Of a stretch of 6,685 nt of DNA, positions 1-6,685 are shown piece by piece. Position 1 is the first letter of the stretch. Each line of letters opens with the position of its first letter. The stretch covers positions 1,501 through 8,185 of the forward strand of contig DGPO01000113.1 of NCBI GenBank assembly GCA_002390485.1, written 5' to 3'. The notes under the pieces were generated by a model, which had not been told where the DNA came from, made no database searches, and saw nothing but the letters and a program-made list of their open reading frames with translations. The DNA comes from Halieaceae bacterium UBA4438. Lineage in GTDB: Bacteria > Pseudomonadota > Gammaproteobacteria > Pseudomonadales > Halieaceae. The translations under genes were made by a program, and so were the position numbers.

Positions 1-909
1 GCGCCTGAAATTCAAGCGCTGGCTGAGGCGACGGGGGGATGTGTCTCAGACTCCTTAGAGATGGCCCGCTTTGGCCGAGATCACCCCGCGCAGACGCTGC
101 TCGTTGCCGGTGTTCGCTTCATGGGTGAAACCGCAAAGATTTTGACGCCACATAAGCGGGTATTGATGCCTACTTTGGAGGCGACCTGCTCGTTAGATGA
201 GGGCTGTCCCATTGACGAGTTCGCCGCTTTCTGTGACGCCCACGCTGATCGGGAGGTTGTGGTTTATGCCAATACGTCTGCGGCTGTAAAAGCCAGGGCC
301 GACTGGGTAGTCACGTCGAGTATCGCGCTGGATTTGGCGGAGCACCTTGCCGAGCAAGATAAAAAGATTTTGTGGGCGCCTGATCGTCACTTGGGCGACT
401 ATGTTCGGCGAGAAAGTGGTGCCGATATTCTCGTTTGGGACGGCGCCTGCATTGTCCACGAAGAGTTCAAAGCAAAAGGTATTTTAGATCTCAAACGTGT
501 GCACCCTGACGCCGCAGTCCTGGCGCACCCCGAATCGCCCGCGTCGGTACTTGAACTGGCTGATCACGTTGGATCGACCACGCAAATCATTAAGGCGGCG
601 GCTCACCTTCCAAACGAAAAGTTCATTGTTGCGACGGATCAAGGCATCTTTTATCAGCTCCAAAAGACCGCCCCTGATAAGACGTTCCTGATTGCACCCA
701 CCGCGGGTGAGGGTGCGACCTGTCGAAGTTGTGCGAATTGTCCGTGGATGGCGATGAACGAGCTTGAGCTCCTTGCCGAAGTGCTCGACAAGCCGCAAGG
801 GCGAGAGATTGTTGTTGATCCGGTTTTAGGGGAGCGCGCCATGCAGCCACTCGATCGCATGCTGCAGTTTGCCCAGTCGTTGGGGACGGGGGTCGTCGGT
901 CGGGCTTAA
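1..909 (+). CDS. nadA: Quinolinate synthase NadA (5'-truncated by window edge)
   Basis: NadA condenses iminoaspartate with dihydroxyacetone phosphate to quinolinate, the second step of de novo NAD synthesis in the cytoplasm, using an oxygen-sensitive [4Fe-4S] cluster. The reading frame is open from base 1, and the 20 codons before the first ATG (base 61) already match the family (for example [15 protein letters not shown]), so that ATG is internal and the true start is upstream. Of the 302 visible residues, Cys63 (in [10 protein letters not shown]), Cys150 (in [10 protein letters not shown]) and Cys247 (last Cys of CRSCANCPW) correspond to the E. coli cluster ligands Cys113, Cys200 and Cys297. 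The constant offset of 50 implies about 50 missing residues and a full length near 350. The substrate-binding stretches [14 protein letters not shown] and [10 protein letters not shown] are intact. Its stop overlaps the stop of the convergent bepA. The enzyme looks complete and functional apart from the window cut. Confidence 0.97.
   Translation, partial: APEIQALAEATGGCVSDSLEMARFGRDHPAQTLLVAGVRFMGETAKILTPHKRVLMPTLEATCSLDEGCPIDEFAAFCDAHADREVVVYANTSAAVKARADWVVTSSIALDLAEHLAEQDKKILWAPDRHLGDYVRRESGADILVWDGACIVHEEFKAKGILDLKRVHPDAAVLAHPESPASVLELADHVGSTTQIIKAAAHLPNEKFIVATDQGIFYQLQKTAPDKTFLIAPTAGEGATCRSCANCPWMAMNELELLAEVLDKPQGREIVVDPVLGERAMQPLDRMLQFAQSLGTGVVGRA
906..909. other. Interlocked stop codons of convergent nadA and bepA
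   Basis: The palindrome TTAA (906-909, inside CTTAAG 905-910) gives a TAA stop to both genes: nadA on + uses 907-909, bepA on - uses 906-908. There is no room between the genes for a separate intrinsic terminator, and I see no GC-rich hairpin followed by a T-run on either strand nearby. Transcripts must therefore end inside the opposite gene or by Rho. Confidence 0.9.
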
Positions 910-2372
910 GAGTTTTCTAGCTCGTCTCTGATGTCCATAACGTCGCGGAGTCGTTCGTTGATCATGGCGGACTGGGTAAAGTTGTTGTTGACCAACTTAA
1001 GCGCGTAATTTAACTGCGTTTGCGCCGCATTAAGCGCGCCGACCAAGATAAAGTACTCCGCGCGCGACTGGTGCAGGCCCACGATATCGCCTGCGAGTCC
1101 TTGAACCTCCGCGAGTCGATACCAAACGCCAGGATCTTCAGGCTTTCTCTTGCTTTGATCTTTGAGCAGTTGGGCGGCGACATGCGGAAGGCCGGCCTGC
1201 CAGAGCGCATCCGCATAGGCCATGGTCAGGGGGTGGTTCCCGGGCGACAAGCTCAAACGATTTTTGAGTCGGCGCAATGCGCTCTGGTGTTGTCCCAGAG
1301 CAGTGTCTATTTCACTACTGGCAAGAATAAAAGCCAAATTGTCAGGGTCAGGTCGCATGGCTTCGTCGAGCGCTTTTCTTGCCTTAATGGGCTCACCTGC
1401 CTCGATGTACGCCAGTGCCAAACCGTACCAACCTGCGGCTGCTTCGGTACCACCTTCAAGCGTCTGATCGGTAAAGAGATTTATCGCCGCAACCGGTGTT
1501 TGCGTTAACTGCTGACGAACGCGTGCTTGCATGAGCGCAAAGTCGAAGCTTTTTGGTCTGATGACGCGCCGCTCGGCACGCGCGCGATTGCGCATGTCGG
1601 CAACCCGTTTTTCTGACAATGGGTGCGTTCGCAGGAATTCAGGGAGTCGATTTGTACTGTACAGTCGATGTGCGGCGAGCATGCGTTCGTGCATGTCGGC
1701 CGCCGCGTGCGGGTCCCTGCCGGATGCAACCAGTGTTCTAAGTCCAATACGATCTGCTTCTGACTCGTTGGCTCTACTGTATTTAAGACGCGAGTCTTGA
1801 GCGGCGGCCTGCGTCGCAGTCATGGCTGCAAGTCCGGCGTCTGAGCCTGCGGTCGCCGCCAGCGCAATACTGGCGACCAATCCGGCAATGGTGAGTATGT
1901 TTTGGTTTTGCGAACGTTCCCGTTGACGTGAGAAGTGGCGTTGACTGAGGTGGGCAACTTCGTGCGTGAGGACCGCCGCGAACTCATCTTCAGTCTGCGC
2001 ATGATGTATGAGTCCGTTGTGAACACCGATGATGCCGCCCGGCACGGCAAACGCGTTAATCGTTGGGTTGTCCACGACAACAAGTTGCAGCTGCCTGTCT
2101 CTTAAGTCACTGTGCAATACCAGTTCAAAGACGAGGTTCTCAACGTAGTCGTAAAGTAGTGGGTCGTCCAAGACGGGCGCCTGGGCACGAAACACTTTAA
2201 GCCACAAGCGGCCCAAACGACGCTCATACTCCTCAGAGTACAGACTCGTACTCGAGGCACCCAGATTTGGGATTTTCAAATCATCATTGTCCGCGAAAAC
2301 GCGGACGCCTCCGAGGGTCGTCGCGACTGTGAGCGCGGCGAAGACAAGCGATTGTAGGAAGCGTTTGGGCAT
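906..2372 (-). CDS. bepA: BepA-type periplasmic M48 zinc metalloprotease/chaperone with TPR domain
   Basis: BepA (formerly YfgC) works in the periplasm with the BAM complex, helping LptD assembly and degrading stalled or misassembled outer-membrane proteins. The 488-residue product matches the 487 residues of E. coli BepA. Residues 1-27 form a Sec signal peptide with likely cleavage after VFA (27/28). The M48 domain carries HEVAH at 137-141 (zinc ligands His137 and His141, catalytic Glu138) and NESEADRIG at 202-210, where Glu203 is the expected third ligand and Asp207 completes ExxxD. His250 in RTHPLSEKR sits where the E. coli 'histidine switch' His246 would be. Residues 159-192 are an Ala-rich hydrophobic segment typical of the family's active-site region. 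From about 310 to 460 the sequence is helical TPR-like ([26 protein letters not shown]). An in-frame TAA lies 12 bases upstream of the ATG, so this start is forced if ATG is used; its Shine-Dalgarno is poor. It is divergent from the TusA-like gene and convergent with nadA. Confidence 0.93.
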   Translation of the reverse strand: MPKRFLQSLVFAALTVATTLGGVRVFADNDDLKIPNLGASSTSLYSEEYERRLGRLWLKVFRAQAPVLDDPLLYDYVENLVFELVLHSDLRDRQLQLVVVDNPTINAFAVPGGIIGVHNGLIHHAQTEDEFAAVLTHEVAHLSQRHFSRQRERSQNQNILTIAGLVASIALAATAGSDAGLAAMTATQAAAQDSRLKYSRANESEADRIGLRTLVASGRDPHAAADMHERMLAAHRLYSTNRLPEFLRTHPLSEKRVADMRNRARAERRVIRPKSFDFALMQARVRQQLTQTPVAAINLFTDQTLEGGTEAAAGWYGLALAYIEAGEPIKARKALDEAMRPDPDNLAFILASSEIDTALGQHQSALRRLKNRLSLSPGNHPLTMAYADALWQAGLPHVAAQLLKDQSKRKPEDPGVWYRLAEVQGLAGDIVGLHQSRAEYFILVGALNAAQTQLNYALKLVNNNFTQSAMINERLRDVMDIRDELENS

Positions 2373-2403
2373 CGAGTAATGTTAACTGACTTTGCAGCGC
2401 GAC

Positions 2404-2418
2404 GTGTGTCTGTGTGTG
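2404..2418. repeat. Short imperfect GT dinucleotide run
   Basis: Fifteen bases of almost pure GT alternation, broken by one C at 2410, lie in the divergent intergenic region. It could be a slippage-prone tract or simply local composition. It is too short to call a true microsatellite. Confidence 0.45.
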
Positions 2419-2451
2419 ACAAAAGTACCGTCCGTTGGTTCCCTGAGCAGG

Positions 2452-2457
2452 TATACT
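2452..2457 (+). promoter_or_regulatory. Candidate -10 box for the TusA-like/PerM/M16 gene set
   Basis: TATACT differs from the sigma-70 consensus TATAAT at one position. It would place transcription start around 2464-2466 and give a leader of about 20 bases that still includes the ribosome-binding site. No good -35 sits 16-18 bases upstream: TTGGTT at 2435-2440 is only 11 bases away. Either an activator is needed or the match is by chance. Confidence 0.3.
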
Positions 2458-2471
2458 GTGGTTTGAGGGGC

Positions 2472-2476
2472 GAGGG
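2472..2476 (+). promoter_or_regulatory. Ribosome-binding site of the TusA-like gene
   Basis: GAGGG ends nine bases before the ATG at 2486. A second G-rich block (GAGGGG, 2465-2470) lies just upstream. This supports the 2486 start, after which the family motif begins within eight residues. Confidence 0.6.
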
Positions 2477-2485
2477 ATTCTGTTC

Positions 2486-2734
2486 ATGTCGTTTGTAGAG
2501 ACTGTCGATGCACGCGGAAAACGCTGTCCAATGCCTATATTGATGGCCAAGCGGGCGATCGCCATGTGTGAACAAGGTGATTCTATAGAGGTCCTAGCGA
2601 CCGACCCCGCGGCCCCCAGTGATTTTGAAACCTTTGCCAAGCTTGAAGGTCATAGTGTGAGTTGGGAGCGACGCGAAGAGGTGTTGGCCATAGCGCTAAC
2701 CCTTTATGTCGCAGGGGAAGGAGGCAGTGGATGA
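2486..2734 (+). CDS. TusA/SirA-family sulfur carrier protein
   Basis: TusA-like proteins carry a persulfide on a single conserved cysteine and pass sulfur to acceptors in tRNA thiolation, molybdenum-cofactor or iron-sulfur metabolism. The 82-residue product is the usual family size (E. coli TusA is 81). The signature DARGKRCPMPIL (8-19) holds the CPxP active site with Cys14, followed by the expected helix (KRAI) and the second family block ATDPAAPSDF (38-47). A second cysteine, Cys28, lies in the first helix and is not part of the signature. The position beside nadA and bepA is like that of Pseudomonas PA1006, a TusA-like protein linked to molybdenum homeostasis, so a role other than tRNA 2-thiolation is likely; this is inference from context. 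The stop overlaps the next start (ATGA at 2731-2734), pointing to translational coupling with the membrane protein. Family assignment is firm; the exact acceptor is unknown. Confidence 0.9.
   Translation: MSFVETVDARGKRCPMPILMAKRAIAMCEQGDSIEVLATDPAAPSDFETFAKLEGHSVSWERREEVLAIALTLYVAGEGGSG
2718..2724 (+). promoter_or_regulatory. Strong Shine-Dalgarno that fixes the PerM start
   Basis: AAGGAGG lies six bases before the ATG at 2731, inside the last codons of the TusA-like gene. It decides against the longer in-frame start at 2662, which would add 23 mostly polar/basic residues not expected in the family and would lie deep inside the upstream gene. Confidence 0.85.
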
Positions 2735-3783
2735 TTAACGCAGTTAAGAATTGGTATGACCGGCACTTTACTCGTGACGAATCGGTGATTCTGTTCATGA
2801 TCTTGCTGGGTGCGCTCTTGTTGCTGAGCGTATTGGGCGATGTCCTCATGCCGGTTTTTGTGGCGCTGGTCCTTGCGTATCTAATGCAAGGTGTCGCCAA
2901 TCAGCTTCAGAAGTGGGGGTTGAGTCGCGAGTTTGCGCTGACAGGTTCGACCCTAATTTTTGTGGGGGTCTTCTTCGGGTTTTCACTCGGCGTAGCCCCC
3001 TTGGCTTGGCGTCAGTTTGAGGGTCTGATTCGTGAGGCGCCGGCGATGATGGCTGCTGTTCAGATTCAGATTGAACAAATTATGGCCCGCTATCCCCTAG
3101 TGATCGAGCAGGCACCCATTACGGAAATGCTTTCGTCGCTCCAGGGGCAGGTCGCGTCCATGGGGCAGGCGCTCGTTGGGTTTGGTTTAGCCTCGATTCC
3201 CGGCGTGCTCACGTTTTTGATTTACCTGGTATTGATTCCGCTCATGGTCTTCTTTTTCCTAAAGGACCGTGAGCAACTCATGACTTGGGCGCTGAGTTTT
3301 CTTCCAAGCGAGCGCCCAGCGCTCGATCAGATCGGTCGAGATGTGAATGTGCAGATCGCAAATTACGTCCGCGGCAAGGGTATTGAGATTGCGATTATGG
3401 GTGCACTGAGCTACGTCGGGTTCGCAGCCTTTGGTATCAATTACACGGCTCTTCTTGCGCTTTTAGTCGGCCTAAGTGTCATCGTTCCTTACATCGGTGC
3501 GTTCTTGGTCACAATACCGGTTGTTCTGGTCGCCTTCTTTCAGTTTGGTCTGATGAGTCACTTTTACTGGGTCGTCGGCTTCTACATGCTGATTCAAGTG
3601 CTCGATGGAAATGTACTCGTACCGGTGTTGTTTTCAGAGGCGGTCGACTTGCACCCTGTGGCTATTATTATCGCAATACTTATTTTTGGTGGTCTTTGGG
3701 GCGTCTGGGGTGTGTTTTTCGCGATACCCCTGGCCGCCTTGTGCAATGTGCTGTTGGTCTCTTGGCCGCGGTCAGAATCTTAG
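2731..3783 (+). CDS. perM: AI-2E family inner-membrane transporter (PerM-like)
   Basis: The 350-residue product belongs to the AI-2E/UPF0118 family (E. coli PerM is about 353), polytopic inner-membrane proteins with members proposed to export autoinducer-2, act as Na+/H+ antiporters or permeases; the substrate of PerM-type members is not settled. Hydrophobic segments are visible at roughly 18-53 (a pair), 69-92, 152-178, 218-237, 238-272 (a pair), 275-298 and 307-341. A soluble, amphipathic region at about 95-150 separates the third and fourth, as usual in this family. Typical family blocks are PLMVFFFLKDR (170-180), the PYIGAF turn (253-258) and the C-terminal GVWGVFFAIPLAA (324-336). The start is set by the strong ribosome-binding site and by the ATGA overlap with the TusA-like gene. 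Adjacency to bepA also occurs in E. coli. The symbol is assigned from family, length and that linkage; orthology rather than paralogy is probable but not proven. Confidence 0.85.
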   Translation: MINAVKNWYDRHFTRDESVILFMILLGALLLLSVLGDVLMPVFVALVLAYLMQGVANQLQKWGLSREFALTGSTLIFVGVFFGFSLGVAPLAWRQFEGLIREAPAMMAAVQIQIEQIMARYPLVIEQAPITEMLSSLQGQVASMGQALVGFGLASIPGVLTFLIYLVLIPLMVFFFLKDREQLMTWALSFLPSERPALDQIGRDVNVQIANYVRGKGIEIAIMGALSYVGFAAFGINYTALLALLVGLSVIVPYIGAFLVTIPVVLVAFFQFGLMSHFYWVVGFYMLIQVLDGNVLVPVLFSEAVDLHPVAIIIAILIFGGLWGVWGVFFAIPLAALCNVLLVSWPRSES

Positions 3784-3796
3784 CGCGCGTGCGCAC
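3783..3796. repeat. GC-rich alternating/palindromic spacer between perM and the M16 gene
   Basis: Alternating purine-pyrimidine bases include GCGCGC (3783-3788) and the perfect palindrome GTGCGCAC (3789-3796), directly before the M16 ribosome-binding site. There is no following T-run, so it is not an intrinsic terminator. It could form a small hairpin in the mRNA just upstream of the Shine-Dalgarno. Confidence 0.4.
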
Positions 3797-3803
3797 AAAG
3801 GAG
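3797..3803 (+). promoter_or_regulatory. Shine-Dalgarno that fixes the M16 peptidase start
   Basis: AAAGGAG lies five bases before the ATG at 3809. Together with the lipoprotein signal peptide that begins exactly there, it decides against the longer in-frame start at 3605, which lies inside perM. Confidence 0.85.
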
Positions 3804-3808
3804 TAACT

Positions 3809-6676
3809 ATGCAAATTAGGCGTTTCGCTCGCTTGTTATCAGCCCTGTTTTTGGCCGCTTTTTTGATGGCCTGTGGTGGGTCCGTGCAGGACCCAACCCC
3901 GCCTGCGGTCATAAACAAAAGCCCTAACGACGAGCGGACGTACGCAGCCGTGACATTGGATAATGGCCTACAGGTTCTGATGGTGTCGGATCAGGAGACT
4001 GAAAAGTCCGCTGCAGCCCTCAGTGTTGGGGTTGGTGCGTTTTCTGACCCCATGGATTTTCAGGGCATGGCGCATTACCTCGAGCATATGTTGTTTATGG
4101 GGTCCGAATCGTTCCCTGAGCCCGACGGCTATATGAATTTCGCGGCCGAGAACGGGGGCAGTTCAAATGCTTACACCTCGAGTGAGATCACGAACTACAT
4201 GATCACCATCGAGAACAGTGCGTTTGCGGAGGCGCTTCACCGACTCTCGGAGTTTTTTGCCGCGCCGATACTGGACCCTGACTATATTCAGAAAGAGAAA
4301 AATGCCGTCAACGCGGAGTGGTCAATGCGTCGCGAGTCGGAAGGGCGCTCGATTTACCGACTGCAACGTGAGCTGCTGGGGGATCATCCGGCTAATCGGT
4401 TTACGATCGGTAATCTTGACACCTTGGCAGACAAGGATCAGCGCGAGTTACATCCCGCGACGATTGAGTTTTTCCAGCAATACTATTCGGCCAATCTAAT
4501 GTCCTTAGTATTGATAAGCCCTTTGCCTGTTGCTGAAATGGAGCGACTCGCAGCGTTACACTTTTCGCGTATTCCAAATAAAGAGATTGATCGGCCTACC
4601 GTCACGACTGAGTTGGACTTGGCCGCCGTGTCTGGAAAACTCATTCGGTTCAAGCCTCAGCGGGATCTGCGAGAAATGCGGCTGAGCTATATTATTGATA
4701 ATAATCAAGCGCAATGGCGAAGTAAGCCCGGCGACTACTTAGGCTATGTTATTGGCTCGGAGATGCCTGGCACGCCGGCGGACACGCTCAAGTCGATGGG
4801 TTTAATCAGTGAGTTGATGACGTCCAGCTACGAGTCGCTCTACGGCAATTACGGCACGTTTGAAATCAGTGTTCAATTGACGCCGCAGGGCATGACGCGA
4901 CGCGATGAGATCTTCGATATTGTCGCAGGCTACATTGAGCTACTCCGGCAGGAGGGCGTGGACGATCGTTACGCCGATGAGTATAAGCAGTCGCTTGAGA
5001 ATCGCTTTACCTTTCTCGAAAAAACCGACGACTTCTCTTACGCTGCCAGTCTCGCAGCAGCGATGCAGGACTACCCAATCGAGCACGTCATTGACGCGCC
5101 TTTTCGGTTTGACGGATTTGATCAGGCCGCGGTGGATACGCTTCTTTCTCAACTCGTACCGGAGCGCCTGAATACTTGGTACATCTCGCAAGAAGAGCCG
5201 ACAGACCAAGAGCTGGAGTTTTACGTCGGTCCGCATTCTGTTGAAGATCTTGCCGCACCTGATCTCAGCAAGGCACTCGCCCGCGTCGATCGCCTCGGTC
5301 TTGAGTTGCCCAGCAAGAATGGCCTTCTGCCTGAAAACTTTAGTATCAAGACGTCACCTACCGCAGTCACGCCTATTTCGGTTGACGAGAACGTAACGTT
5401 CTGGCTCAAAGGCAGCACCCATTTTGGCGGCTTGCCGAAAGGCTTCTCGCGTATCCAGCTCAGTACAGATGCGGCACTAAACAGTGCGCAGAGCGCCGTT
5501 TACCTGTCTCTTTGGGAGTCGCTCTATGACTTAAAACAAACACCTTTGGCTACCGAGGCGTCGATCGCCGGCATGAGTTTGTCCATGGGCGCGTCCAACG
5601 GGATTTCGCTAACTCTCGCAGGGTTTACTGACAAGCAGCCGGAGCTCCTCGAGCGAGCACTTGCGGGCTTGCGCGTTGAGCCTTCGGAGTTGGAGTTCGG
5701 GCAGGCAGTCGAGCGCCTTTTGCGGGGTATTGAGAACTCGAAACGCGCCTTCCCCTACACACGCTTCACACCGCTGTTGAGTTTGTTGACGCGGCAGGGA
5801 CGATACACCGACGCCTCCCTCGCGCGAGCGGCGTCAACGGCCAGTCTGGAGGGTTTTAATGCGTTCGTTGATCAGGTATTGGGCACAAGTCACGTGCGTG
5901 GGGCCTTCTTCGGTAATTACAGTGAGACTGATGTTCGCGGCGTTTATGAGTTATTGAGTACCGCCGTCAGCGCCAGCGCTTCTGCGCGCTATGCGCGGTC
6001 AAACGTCTACGCCCCCAAACCTGCTACGACGCTTCTTTTGAATCGTGAGGTGCCGGTGGAAGATCTCGGCATGCTGTATGCGTTTGCCGCGCCTGAGGCG
6101 AGTGTCAAAAACCAAGCACTAAGTCAAATATTGGCGCGCCATCTTCGCGTGCGTGCGTTTGAAACGCTCCGAACCGAGGAGCAGCTCGGCTATGCCGCCG
6201 GCGGCGGGGCGCTCGATCTCTACAAGCATCCGATGGTGATTTTGTATATACAAACACCTGTTAAAGGTCCGCAAGAGATGCTCGATCGCTTTACCGCATA
6301 TACCGAGGAATATAGTGATGAGTTGGCCGCGTTGCCGGAGGCGTCGTTTGAAAAGTTTAAGGCCGGCGTACTGACTGCGCTGACAGAGCCCCCTAAAAAT
6401 CTTTCGGCCGAAGCGGGTCCTTTCGTGTCGGACTGGGCTATTGAGCACTATGATTTTGACACTCGCGCCAAGTTGATTGCTGCGGTGAACGCGGCAACGC
6501 TGCAAGACGTACAGCGTTTCTATGAAGAGACCGTTTTCAGCGAGGCCTCGTCGCGTATCGTCATCCAGCTCAGGGGTAAGCGGTATTCAGAGCGTCCCTT
6601 TGCAACGGTAGATGGTGGGGTGGTGATCGATGATATCGATAAATTCCATAATGACATGCCTGTGCAGGCGCGCTAA
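3809..6676 (+). CDS. M16 (pitrilysin/insulinase-like) zinc peptidase, predicted outer-membrane lipoprotein
   Basis: M16A enzymes enclose and cut small unfolded peptides in a two-half clamshell. The 955-residue product matches E. coli pitrilysin (962) and has the single-chain architecture. Residues 1-21 are a lipoprotein signal ending in lipobox LMAC with Cys22 as the acylated residue; Gly23 at +2 (not Asp) favours sorting to the outer membrane. The N-terminal catalytic domain (about 45-260) has the inverted motif HYLEH at 89-93: His89 and His93 bind zinc, Glu92 is the base, and Glu170 in AVNAEW is the third ligand, 77 residues after Glu93-side His as in the family. GGSSNA (116-121) forms the conserved loop. 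Residues about 270-680 match the inactive second and middle domains. In the C-terminal half LRTEEQLGY (787-795) keeps Arg788 and Tyr795, equivalent to substrate-binding Arg824/Tyr831 of human IDE. It follows perM by 25 bp with no terminator seen, so it is probably cotranscribed. The natural substrate is unknown. Only nine bases follow the stop. Confidence 0.92.
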   Translation: MQIRRFARLLSALFLAAFLMACGGSVQDPTPPAVINKSPNDERTYAAVTLDNGLQVLMVSDQETEKSAAALSVGVGAFSDPMDFQGMAHYLEHMLFMGSESFPEPDGYMNFAAENGGSSNAYTSSEITNYMITIENSAFAEALHRLSEFFAAPILDPDYIQKEKNAVNAEWSMRRESEGRSIYRLQRELLGDHPANRFTIGNLDTLADKDQRELHPATIEFFQQYYSANLMSLVLISPLPVAEMERLAALHFSRIPNKEIDRPTVTTELDLAAVSGKLIRFKPQRDLREMRLSYIIDNNQAQWRSKPGDYLGYVIGSEMPGTPADTLKSMGLISELMTSSYESLYGNYGTFEISVQLTPQGMTRRDEIFDIVAGYIELLRQEGVDDRYADEYKQSLENRFTFLEKTDDFSYAASLAAAMQDYPIEHVIDAPFRFDGFDQAAVDTLLSQLVPERLNTWYISQEEPTDQELEFYVGPHSVEDLAAPDLSKALARVDRLGLELPSKNGLLPENFSIKTSPTAVTPISVDENVTFWLKGSTHFGGLPKGFSRIQLSTDAALNSAQSAVYLSLWESLYDLKQTPLATEASIAGMSLSMGASNGISLTLAGFTDKQPELLERALAGLRVEPSELEFGQAVERLLRGIENSKRAFPYTRFTPLLSLLTRQGRYTDASLARAASTASLEGFNAFVDQVLGTSHVRGAFFGNYSETDVRGVYELLSTAVSASASARYARSNVYAPKPATTLLLNREVPVEDLGMLYAFAAPEASVKNQALSQILARHLRVRAFETLRTEEQLGYAAGGGALDLYKHPMVILYIQTPVKGPQEMLDRFTAYTEEYSDELAALPEASFEKFKAGVLTALTEPPKNLSAEAGPFVSDWAIEHYDFDTRAKLIAAVNAATLQDVQRFYEETVFSEASSRIVIQLRGKRYSERPFATVDGGVVIDDIDKFHNDMPVQAR

Positions 6677-6685
6677 CGGCAAAAG

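Larger units (their letters stand above)
2373..2485. promoter_or_regulatory. Divergent intergenic region between bepA and the TusA-like gene
   Basis: This 113-bp gap is the longest non-coding stretch in the window and must hold the start signals for bepA (leftward) and for the three-gene rightward set. It contains a GT-rich run (2404-2418), a TATACT hexamer (2452-2457) and G-rich ribosome-binding sequence (2465-2476). On the bepA side TTGTCA (complement of 2417-2422) resembles a -35 box, but no good -10 lies at the right distance. I see no riboswitch-like fold and no confident operator. Confidence 0.6.

Noticed and set aside
61..909. nadA starting at the ATG at base 61
   Set aside because: The frame is open from base 1 and the 20 upstream codons encode family-conserved NadA sequence; cysteine spacing also predicts about 50 more residues before the window.
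1020..1508. 162-codon open frame on the + strand, antisense to bepA
   Set aside because: No ribosome-binding site or recognisable domain; it is a shadow of the GC-rich bepA coding sequence, whose own protein is fully family-like.
2417..2422. TTGTCA (minus strand) as the bepA -35 box
   Set aside because: No acceptable -10 hexamer lies 16-18 bases downstream on that strand; the nearest candidate (TAACAT, complement of 2379-2384) is 32 bases away.
2276..2640. Two overlapping minus-strand open frames across the bepA start and the TusA-like gene
   Set aside because: Both lie antisense or out of frame to well-supported genes and cross the intergenic region; their compositions are not protein-like and no family is recognisable.
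2662..2730. Longer N-terminus for the PerM-like protein from an ATG at 2662
   Set aside because: The extension lies wholly inside the TusA-like gene, is basic and unlike the family, and the strong AAGGAGG sits just before the 2731 ATG.
3783..3796. Intrinsic terminator between perM and the M16 gene
   Set aside because: The palindrome is short and is followed by a ribosome-binding site rather than a T-run.
3605..3808. Longer N-terminus for the M16 peptidase from an ATG at 3605
   Set aside because: It overlaps perM in another frame; the lipoprotein signal peptide and AAAGGAG both point to the ATG at 3809.
6119..6505. 128-codon minus-strand open frame inside the M16 gene
   Set aside because: Antisense shadow of the conserved C-terminal M16 domain, including the LRTEEQLGY motif region.

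Overview
The window reads as a compact piece of gammaproteobacterial chromosome with moderate to slightly high GC. It holds five protein genes and almost no non-coding DNA. The order nadA, a BepA-type M48 protease, a TusA/SirA-like sulfur carrier and an AI-2E family membrane protein resembles the nadA-region gene order I recall from Pseudomonas (PA1004-PA1007). Escherichia coli also keeps perM next to bepA. The last gene, a large M16 lipoprotein, and the general sequence character would fit a marine gammaproteobacterium of the Cellvibrionales/Halieaceae kind. That placement is inference from gene order and protein similarity as I remember them, not from a search.

Layout. Bases 1-909 (+) are the 3' six-sevenths of nadA (quinolinate synthase); its start lies before the window. 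bepA (906-2372, -) runs tail to tail into nadA, and the two stop codons share the palindrome TTAA. A 113-bp divergent gap (2373-2485) carries the only obvious promoter space. From it a rightward set of three genes starts: a TusA-family protein (2486-2734), an AI-2E/PerM-family membrane protein (2731-3783, overlapping the previous gene by ATGA) and an M16 (pitrilysin/insulinase-like) metallopeptidase with a lipoprotein signal (3809-6676). Each of these three has a recognisable Shine-Dalgarno sequence. Spacing suggests one transcript, with translational coupling between the first two. No gene-free stretch longer than 113 bp exists, and I see no tRNA, rRNA, CRISPR array, insertion sequence or attachment site.

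How the genes may work together. Two zinc peptidases of the cell envelope sit in this short region: BepA, a periplasmic chaperone/protease for outer-membrane proteins such as LptD, and an M16 enzyme predicted to be anchored in the outer membrane. NadA needs a [4Fe-4S] cluster for NAD synthesis, and TusA-type proteins pass activated sulfur, so the other half of the region has a sulfur/iron-sulfur flavour. A direct functional link between the two halves is not shown by the sequence. I did not find a clearly new biological system. The most interesting leads are the tightly coupled sulfur-carrier/transporter pair and the outer-membrane M16 lipoprotein that follows it.
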